From a virus, in IMG/VR virus record IMGVR_UViG_3300042458_001375, positions 1 through 48,647 of that record: a stretch of 48,647 nucleotides of DNA; one strand, given 5' to 3'. Below are positions 43,221-48,647 of this stretch, in pieces. A program made the position numbers and the translations under genes. How positions within the stretch are numbered: position 1 is the first letter of the stretch; each line of letters opens with the position of its first letter. The notes under the pieces were generated by a model. It had not been told where the DNA came from and searched no databases. It saw only the letters and a list, made by a program, of their open reading frames with translations.

Positions 43221-45053
43221 TTATCCTATTGTAACTCCTGAGTTTGTTTTAACACTAATCCTTATATCTCTCTCTGGATATCTAATGTGATATATTTCTG
43301 ATGGTTGAGCAAAAATTATCTCATCAGTTGGAACCATCACTCTTGATGCCCCAGGAACCAATCTTGTTGTTGCAAAATCCCCAGAATAATCACCCCCAAT
43401 CTCATTTTTAATTGTAAGATTTGAAATTGTCACAACCCCTGTCAATTTTTGAATATTACCTTTTAATTCAGATAAATTAATATCTTTACCCAATTGCATA
43501 TTCTGTGGTGAGAAATAGGTGTTAATGGTAGATATGACAGATTCAACAATGCTTTTGGTGTCAAACCCTTGAACAACTATGATATTGGCATCAATACTAA
43601 CATCAAGTATCTTTGCTGATGAAACAACAACATAGTCATTAATCATCCTATAATTTGAAACATAATTGGCAATGTTATCTGTTAAAAATCTTGAATTATC
43701 ACTAATCAATTTCCCATTATTATCATATGACAAAACAAGAATTTGGATTTTATTATCAACTTCTTGAACTGAAACCTTTGCTGGTGCACCAAATTGTGGG
43801 GGCATATTTCTTATGATTGATTCATAGTCTCTTATTGTTACCGCACGTTTTTGTGCCGCAAAATTAAATGAAACAAAATTTCTAACCTCTTCAACACTTG
43901 GCAAACCAGCACCCCCAATTGCAGGGAAAGCATTGTTAACCCTCAATGAATTAATGACTGCTGATTGTTGTGATGGACTACCATTAGTAATAGAAAATGT
44001 ATTAACACCAACTTGATTAATGGTGTTTGGCCCCAAATTTGTATTTAACCCACCCCCAACTCTATATTGAATAAATAAAGTTGTATTTGGCTTTAATGTT
44101 CTTCCTAATGAAAAATTATTTAAATAATTCTGCAATGTTGGAAATTGCCCTGTTGTTGTAAATTGATTCAATTGTTCCAATGCTGTATTAACCCCATTAC
44201 CAAATGTAATTTTTTTATATCCTTCTGGAGTAAATTCTGATACAAATCTATTTTCTGTTTGAATATATTTACCAACTTTAATAGGGGAGGATCCCGTGTT
44301 TTTTGTTGTATCAACAATAAATACCCTATCTTCTGCCAATGAATCTACTTCATACCATTTATTAGTATCACCAATAAATTCTGAATTTGGGGGGACTGTT
44401 CCAATTTGCCCATCTCTTGTTATCACACTAGTAATACCCAAAACATTCTTCTCTGGTAAAAACAATTCAAAAAATGGTCTAACATCAGATGAGGTAATAA
44501 CCCTTTTAAATACTTTTGTCACACCATTAATTACAGGTTCTCTTTTTGTTAACGTATAGTTAATTATATTACTATTTAATGAATTTGGTATAACCGTTCT
44601 ATTCTTATTACCTTGTGCATCATAGTCAGATGAAAAATCAATATCATTAATTGTTTCAAATATAACTCCATTACCCAAAACTTGCGCCCCTCTTTGAAGA
44701 AGACCAGCAAACTTTCCATCTGGCTTATCACTTGATACCGGAACAGTTATGGAAAAATCACACAAAGTTAAAGATGGCCTTTGCCCAGGCAATTTTAATC
44801 CATATGTTCTTGCTATATTATATATTGATGATTTCTGTTGTGCATATTGTAAAACAGTTTCTTGTAAACTTCTATCAATATGATAATGTAAATTATCAGC
44901 AACCGCAGCATTTAAATCAAGAAATACTGAAAATATTGATGCATCATTAAAATCATTTATTAAATCAGGATAATAAGTTTTAACATAATTTAATAATTCT
45001 GCTCTTATTCCTTGAAAATCTCTAACGCCATATGAAATTTGTCTATCTGCCAT
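43221..45053 (-). CDS. Baseplate wedge protein, gp6 / baseplate J-like
   Basis: This 610-residue protein matches the T4 gp6-like class of baseplate J proteins. The N terminus (FQGIRAELLNYVKTYYPDLINDF, SIFSVFLDLNAAVADNLHYHIDRSLQET, then YGLKLPGQRPS) is the conserved helical part. The central KKITFGNGV and the region around TIRDYESIIRNMPPQFGAPAKVSVQEVDN are also typical. It assembles with gp25 and gp7 into wedges that ring the tail tube and change shape when the tail contracts. It is encoded one base after gp25, as in many contractile tails (P2 order W-J-I). Confidence 0.88.
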   Translation of the reverse strand: MADRQISYGVRDFQGIRAELLNYVKTYYPDLINDFNDASIFSVFLDLNAAVADNLHYHIDRSLQETVLQYAQQKSSIYNIARTYGLKLPGQRPSLTLCDFSITVPVSSDKPDGKFAGLLQRGAQVLGNGVIFETINDIDFSSDYDAQGNKNRTVIPNSLNSNIINYTLTKREPVINGVTKVFKRVITSSDVRPFFELFLPEKNVLGITSVITRDGQIGTVPPNSEFIGDTNKWYEVDSLAEDRVFIVDTTKNTGSSPIKVGKYIQTENRFVSEFTPEGYKKITFGNGVNTALEQLNQFTTTGQFPTLQNYLNNFSLGRTLKPNTTLFIQYRVGGGLNTNLGPNTINQVGVNTFSITNGSPSQQSAVINSLRVNNAFPAIGGAGLPSVEEVRNFVSFNFAAQKRAVTIRDYESIIRNMPPQFGAPAKVSVQEVDNKIQILVLSYDNNGKLISDNSRFLTDNIANYVSNYRMINDYVVVSSAKILDVSIDANIIVVQGFDTKSIVESVISTINTYFSPQNMQLGKDINLSELKGNIQKLTGVVTISNLTIKNEIGGDYSGDFATTRLVPGASRVMVPTDEIIFAQPSEIYHIRYPERDIRISVKTNSGVTIG

Positions 45054-45054
45054 A

Positions 45055-45531
45055 TTATATATTTATAACCACAAAATCACTCCCAGCAAACGCATTTGTG
45101 TTTGATGTGAATTCAATTTTTATTTTTGCTGTATTTTGATAAGTACCATTACCCGGTGATCTATATATCTTGTCAGATGGTTTTAAACCAAAATCATCAA
45201 TATTTAATTTTGATGTATTAACCTCTTCACTAACATCCAAAGGTTCAATAACAATATTTATTATAGTTAAATTTGGTATGTATTTGGCAACAGAATCTCT
45301 AATATCTGCCTCAATAACATCAAATGAAACAATATCCAAAGGTTCAAATAAAAATTCATATAGCCTTGTTCCAAAATCTGGTAAATAATATCTACTACCC
45401 TTTCTTGTTAATAACAAATGTAATAATGACGCTCTTATCTCATCACCAATATATTCTGTCATCTTTAATGCATCACCCCTTAAAGATGTATCAAAAGGGA
45501 AATCAACACCATATGTAAAACCTTCAGCCAT
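45055..45531 (-). CDS. Baseplate wedge protein, gp25 / gpW-like
   Basis: This 158-residue protein shows the gp25-like fold: FPFDTSLRGDALKMTEYIGDEIRASLLHLLLTRKGSRYYLPDFGTRLYEFLFEPLD. The RKGSRYYLPDFGTRLYEFLFEP stretch contains the conserved E-P-R-like core that nucleates sheath assembly in T4 gp25, P2 gpW and type VI secretion TssE. The length is normal for the family plus a C-terminal strand extension. It is the first gene of the baseplate unit, with TATTTATA 15 bases upstream, divergent from the small plus-strand gene. Confidence 0.88.
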   Translation of the reverse strand: MAEGFTYGVDFPFDTSLRGDALKMTEYIGDEIRASLLHLLLTRKGSRYYLPDFGTRLYEFLFEPLDIVSFDVIEADIRDSVAKYIPNLTIINIVIEPLDVSEEVNTSKLNIDDFGLKPSDKIYRSPGNGTYQNTAKIKIEFTSNTNAFAGSDFVVINI

Positions 45532-45546
45532 TATAACTCATTTAAA

Positions 45547-45554
45547 TATAAATA
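45547..45554 (-). promoter_or_regulatory. TATTTATA element before gp25
   Basis: The minus-strand TATTTATA lies 15 bases upstream of the ATG at 45531, in the 83-base divergent gap shared with the small plus-strand gene. Confidence 0.4.
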
Positions 45555-45595
45555 TATCTTTTTCACAAATTTGTAAACTATTTTAATTTATTGTA

Positions 45596-45603
45596 TATTT
45601 ATA
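45596..45603 (+). promoter_or_regulatory. TATTTATA element before the small plus-strand gene
   Basis: The same element in plus orientation lies 11 bases before the ATG at 45615, followed by a run of A residues. Having it in each orientation in one divergent gap supports a real directional signal. Confidence 0.42.
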
Positions 45604-45614
45604 TAAAAAAAATT

Positions 45615-45875
45615 ATGAGAACAATAAGATTAACAGAAGCTGGTTTAAATAAACTAGTTAAAAGAATTGTTGAAGATAAAGGAAGTGAAGGCCTTTTTAT
45701 GGACTACCATAAAGAAAGTAAAGCAACAACTGGTAAAAAAGCAATATCTATGATTAACAAAATTATGGATAAACTTTCAACAATGAAAGATAAATTTGAG
45801 AATACTAATTTTGCATTTAGTAAATCTGATTTATCAAAACTTGAAGATTTTTATGATACATTGAGTGGCAAATAA
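45615..45875 (+). CDS. Small phage protein with N-terminal RLTE..L..LVKRIVE motif
   Basis: The protein has 86 residues from the ATG at 45615; the frame is open upstream, but that extension reads MYIYIKKI over the promoter-like element and is rejected. MRTIRLTEAGLNKLVKRIVED at the start is a short helical motif that I recall at the N terminus of many otherwise unrelated small proteins in aquatic Bacteroidota phages. The rest is charged and helical (AISMINKIMDKLSTMKDKFEN, DLSKLEDFYDTLSG). It stands alone with its own promoter-like element and a strong terminator behind it. The function is unknown; a virion-packaged or DNA-associated small protein is conceivable. Confidence 0.6.
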   Translation: MRTIRLTEAGLNKLVKRIVEDKGSEGLFMDYHKESKATTGKKAISMINKIMDKLSTMKDKFENTNFAFSKSDLSKLEDFYDTLSGK

Positions 45876-45896
45876 GTTTAAATCAATACTAATATT

Positions 45897-45936
45897 AAAA
45901 ACCCCCAAATCTAAACTAATAGGCTGGGGGTTTTTT
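45897..45936. terminator. Bidirectional rho-independent terminator
   Basis: AAAAACCCCCA (45897-45907) pairs with TGGGGGTTTTT (45925-45935) around an 17-base loop. In plus direction the stem is followed by a T-run (45931-45936); in minus direction the A-run provides the U-run. It lies between two convergent genes, the small plus-strand gene (stop 45875) and nrdA (stop 45958). It is the only strong terminator seen in the window. Confidence 0.88.
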
Positions 45937-45957
45937 ATTTAACAAATTGTATCAAAT

Positions 45958-47583
45958 CTACGATTCACAACTCACACACTCATTAATATTTCTTGCAAAT
46001 GATTGTGCTGAACTTTGGCTAAACTGATAGTAAAGCGTCTTAACCCCCTCTTCATGAGCATATAGATATAATTGATTTATATCCTTTGCTGGAACTGATG
46101 GATGTATCATCAAATTTAATGACTGTGATTGGTCAATAAATTTTTGCCTCTGTGCTGCTTGTAATATCAATTCTTTTGGTGATATTTCAATAAATGATTT
46201 AAACACCTCTTTTGTGGGAAAATCCAAATGCTGAACTGATCCATCTTTCTTCAAAATACTCTCCCAGGTTTCTGGCGTATTTAAACCATACTTATCCAAT
46301 TCAATATCCAAAAATGGATTCTTATAAATTGTTTTTGATTTAGCCAAATCTTTAATAAAATAATTTGATTTGATTGGCTCAATACCCATACTTACTTGCC
46401 CTAAAATAAATGAACTTGACTTGGTTGGGGCAATAGCAATTAATGTTGTGTTGGCATAACCCTCTCTTAAACATTTATATCCCTTCTCTTCATATAAATA
46501 TTTTGAAGCCAATTCTGATTTCTCTTTAATTATTTTAAATATTTGATGATTTAATTGTTTTGCCATCAAAGATTCAAATGGTATTAACTTGGATTGAAAT
46601 AATGAATGATATCCTAAAACACCCAAACCAATTGCTCTATGCTGTGATGCAAATCTATTAGCCCTTTTCATACCAGCCATTTTACCTGACTTCAATATAA
46701 ATTCATCCATAACTGCATTTAAGAACATTGTGTAAACCTCAATTGCATCAGTCTCAACTATCTCATCCCAATGAAGTAAATTCAATGAACCTAAACAACA
46801 AACAAATGAGTTTAATGAATCTGTCGGCAATTGAATTTCGGAACACAAGTTACTTGCAGTTATCTCCATACCCAACTCTTTGTAGGGGGAATTATTGTTT
46901 GAGTTATCCTTAAACATAATATATGGAAAACCAAACTCATTACGTCTTTGAATAATTTTTGCCCATATCTTTCTCTTGCTTGGGTCTCCCCCCTTCATAT
47001 CATTAATCCAATTATCTGTAACAGTAACACCATATTGTAAATTCTGGATTGGATTGCCCTCTGATCCAATATCAAGAAACTCCATAATATCCTCATGTTC
47101 AACTGGCAACCAAACTGCACATGCACCCCTTCTTGCCTCTGATTGTTTGCATACATCAACTACTGTGTCATACACCCTTGCATAATGAACTGGTCCATCT
47201 GCTGTACCACCTGTTGATATTTTAGTTCCCCTTGCTCTAATATTACCTAAATAAGCACTAGTTCCACCACCATATTTTGACATCATACCAATCTCTCTTC
47301 CAGCATTTAAAATGCTATCTAATGTGTCATCAATATTGGATCCATAACAGGATATAGGCAACCCCTTTTCTTTACCAAAATTAATCCATACTGGTGTAGA
47401 AAGGCTATAAAAACCCCTTGCCATATATTCCTCAAATTTAACAGCAAACCCATCAATTTTTAAATACCCCTCTGCTTTATTAGCAATATCTTTAATCCTT
47501 TGCTCGGGGGTTTCATTTATATACCCCCTTGATAAGAAAAGCCTACTCTCATCATTTAACCAATAATATTTTTCTTTATTCAT
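45958..47583 (-). CDS. nrdA: Ribonucleoside-diphosphate reductase, class I alpha subunit
   Basis: This 541-residue protein reduces ribonucleotides to deoxyribonucleotides for phage DNA synthesis, with NrdB as partner. The active site is visible: C79 in PISCYG and C262 in VCCLGSLNL (redox pair), the N-x-C-x-E triad N245/C247/E249 in ASNLCSEI, the tyrosine pair Y518/Y519 in LYYQFS for radical transfer, and the C-terminal CVSC (C536, C539) for reduction by thioredoxin or glutaredoxin. The N-terminal ATP-cone that gives activity control in the E. coli enzyme is missing, so it should not be shut off by dATP that way. It is encoded 12 bases after nrdB and ends at the bidirectional terminator. Confidence 0.95.
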   Translation of the reverse strand: MNKEKYYWLNDESRLFLSRGYINETPEQRIKDIANKAEGYLKIDGFAVKFEEYMARGFYSLSTPVWINFGKEKGLPISCYGSNIDDTLDSILNAGREIGMMSKYGGGTSAYLGNIRARGTKISTGGTADGPVHYARVYDTVVDVCKQSEARRGACAVWLPVEHEDIMEFLDIGSEGNPIQNLQYGVTVTDNWINDMKGGDPSKRKIWAKIIQRRNEFGFPYIMFKDNSNNNSPYKELGMEITASNLCSEIQLPTDSLNSFVCCLGSLNLLHWDEIVETDAIEVYTMFLNAVMDEFILKSGKMAGMKRANRFASQHRAIGLGVLGYHSLFQSKLIPFESLMAKQLNHQIFKIIKEKSELASKYLYEEKGYKCLREGYANTTLIAIAPTKSSSFILGQVSMGIEPIKSNYFIKDLAKSKTIYKNPFLDIELDKYGLNTPETWESILKKDGSVQHLDFPTKEVFKSFIEISPKELILQAAQRQKFIDQSQSLNLMIHPSVPAKDINQLYLYAHEEGVKTLYYQFSQSSAQSFARNINECVSCES

Positions 47584-47595
47584 TATATTTGTTTT

Positions 47596-48573
47596 TTAAA
47601 ATAAATCATCTTCTGTTATGCTCTTGCTTTTTTTATTATAATCCACCGATTTCTTATAGAAGAAATCCCCCTCCTTTGTTGATAAAATCTCCACATCAAA
47701 CCATAACGTCTTCTCAATCTCTGTAAAATCAACCTCAAATACTGGCTTCATTCCAATTCTACTTAATGAGTTGTTAAATCTATTCTGAATGAAATGTTTA
47801 ATTGTATCTTTTGATAAGAAACTTAATTCACCATTTTCAAATATCCAATCTAGTATTCCACATTCAGCAGCATATGCTTTATGACAAGCAGAAACAATCA
47901 ATTCCTCAAATTCAGCATCAAACCATTCTGGGTTTTCTTCCTTGATAATATTGATAAGTTCTGAACCAAAATTACCATGAATTTCTTCCTCCTTTGAGGT
48001 TGCCTCAACCACATTTGAAATACCCTTGAATAGATTTTTCTCCTTGTTAAAGGACATCATAATTAAAAACTGGCTAAATAAACTCACATGTTCAATAAAT
48101 AATGAGAACAACAATATAGACTTTGTGTACATTTTATTCTCCTTACTCCTTGTACCATCCAAATATTTTGATAGATAACTAATTCTATTCTTTATGGCAG
48201 GGATTTCAATAACTGATTTAAACTCATCTTCTAATCCAAGAATTCGTAATAATTGTGCATAAGCATCCTTGTGTCGAACTTCGCTTTCGGAGAACGTCAT
48301 ACCAACATCACCAATTTCAGTTATTGGCATTCTCTTGTATAAGTCAGCCCAGAATGTTTTGACATTCACCTCAATTTGTGCAATAGCCAACATTGACCTT
48401 TTAATAACTTCCCTCTCCTCATTTGATATTTTTGTTTTATAGTCATCAATATCAGTTGTGAAATTAAATTCACTGTGCAACCAGTAAGCATGTCTTATAG
48501 CATCCTTATATGCTAATAAAGATGGATATTCATAAGGCAAAATATTTACCCTCTTTTCAAAAATGTTCTTCAT
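47596..48573 (-). CDS. nrdB: Ribonucleoside-diphosphate reductase, class I beta subunit
   Basis: This 325-residue protein carries the dimetal site and the radical used by NrdA. Ligands can be placed as E68 (Glu where E. coli has Asp84), E98 and H101 in ESEVRHKDAY, E161 in LFIEHVSLF, and E196 and H199 in EEEIHG. The radical tyrosine is present (Y105, four residues after H101), so this is a tyrosyl-radical type rather than the class Ic type with Phe. The C-terminal acidic/hydrophobic tail (ITEDDLF) is the usual NrdA-docking peptide. The leader AAAAAAAGGAAT before the ATG is one of the few with a purine-rich GGA. TATTTATC lies 22 bases upstream. Confidence 0.95.
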   Translation of the reverse strand: MKNIFEKRVNILPYEYPSLLAYKDAIRHAYWLHSEFNFTTDIDDYKTKISNEEREVIKRSMLAIAQIEVNVKTFWADLYKRMPITEIGDVGMTFSESEVRHKDAYAQLLRILGLEDEFKSVIEIPAIKNRISYLSKYLDGTRSKENKMYTKSILLFSLFIEHVSLFSQFLIMMSFNKEKNLFKGISNVVEATSKEEEIHGNFGSELINIIKEENPEWFDAEFEELIVSACHKAYAAECGILDWIFENGELSFLSKDTIKHFIQNRFNNSLSRIGMKPVFEVDFTEIEKTLWFDVEILSTKEGDFFYKKSVDYNKKSKSITEDDLF

Positions 48574-48595
48574 ATTCCTTTTTTTATTTGGTTAA

Positions 48596-48603
48596 GATAA
48601 ATA
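48596..48603 (-). promoter_or_regulatory. TATTTATC, promoter-like element before nrdB
   Basis: The minus-strand TATTTATC lies 22 bases before the nrdB ATG and shares the seven-base core TATTTAT with the other unit-leading genes. Nothing else is seen between 48574 and the window end. Confidence 0.3.
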
Positions 48604-48647
48604 TAAAACCAGAAAATAAAAGTATTCAATTTTAATTATAAAATCAA

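Noticed and set aside
8270-45603. Classical T4 late promoters (TATAAATA)
   Set aside because: The octamer is found mostly in the opposite orientation to the genes it precedes, so the gene-oriented element is TATTTATA; a true T4 late box would read the other way. One gene-oriented TATAAATA at 11999-12006 lies only eight bases before an ATG, too close for a normal leader.
45591-45614. Upstream start (MYIYIKKI) for the small plus-strand gene
   Set aside because: It would translate the promoter-like element; ATG at 45615 has an A-rich leader and starts at the conserved MRTIRLTE.
1-48647. Alternative genetic code or stop readthrough
   Set aside because: TAA, TAG (primase) and TGA (27236, 11112) all end genes, and long genes have no internal stops needing suppression.
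1-48647. Prophage with attachment sites or host flanks
   Set aside because: No integrase, repressor, tRNA or host housekeeping gene was seen; gene content is phage throughout.
1-48647. Diversity-generating retroelement in the window
   Set aside because: No reverse transcriptase or template repeat was found; only candidate variable-type proteins (FISUMP) are present.

Overview
The window is part of the genome of a large, AT-rich tailed bacteriophage with a contractile tail (myovirus type) that most likely infects a member of the Bacteroidota. The phage assignment rests on baseplate proteins of the gp25/W, gp6/J and tail-protein-I classes, giant fibre proteins with collagen-like repeats, an S74 intramolecular chaperone, a primase, a RuvC-like nuclease and a class I ribonucleotide reductase. 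The host inference rests on SprB-type adhesin repeats, two FISUMP domains, PKD-like and PT-rich surface-protein architecture, and A-rich leaders that mostly lack Shine-Dalgarno sequences. No bacterial housekeeping gene, integrase, tRNA or rRNA was seen. TAA, TAG and TGA all serve as stops, so there is no sign of recoding.

Layout, read in the direction of transcription (almost everything is on the minus strand, right to left). nrdB-nrdA (48573 to 45958) end at a strong bidirectional terminator shared with a small plus-strand gene (45615-45875). The baseplate block follows: gp25 (45055), gp6/J (43221), a 1700-residue protein with a hydrophobic core (38051), several unknown structural proteins with PKD-like and FISUMP domains, and tail protein I (29425). 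Next come SprB-repeat and PT-rich proteins (25242-29425) and two collagen-like fibres: one with a C1q-like head (22641-25148), one of 1316 residues with about a hundred TSGSSG units, a kelch-like propeller and an S74 chaperone (18549-22499).

Then comes a putative modification island: a small protein, a conserved unknown, three 2-oxoglutarate/Fe(II) oxygenases and a sulfotransferase (14942-18520). After it are three tandem paralogous six-bladed kelch-like propellers (12062-14907) and a GT9-like glycosyltransferase (11103-11990), which converges on a plus-strand, three-module glycosyltransferase of 907 residues (8391-11114) that ends in an autotransporter-heptosyltransferase (BAHT-like) domain. 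The left end holds more SprB, PT-rich and FISUMP virion-type proteins (4170-8251), a fibre or baseplate protein (1964-4153), and a replication/recombination tail: RuvC-like nuclease, primase and a truncated PD-(D/E)XK nuclease.

Taken together, the window encodes a baseplate, an unusually rich set of host-adhesin-like and fibre-like proteins, and enzymes that could hydroxylate, glycosylate and sulfate them or the host surface. That functional link is inference. A recurring TATTTAT element 11-22 bases before the first gene of most apparent transcription units is a candidate phage promoter.
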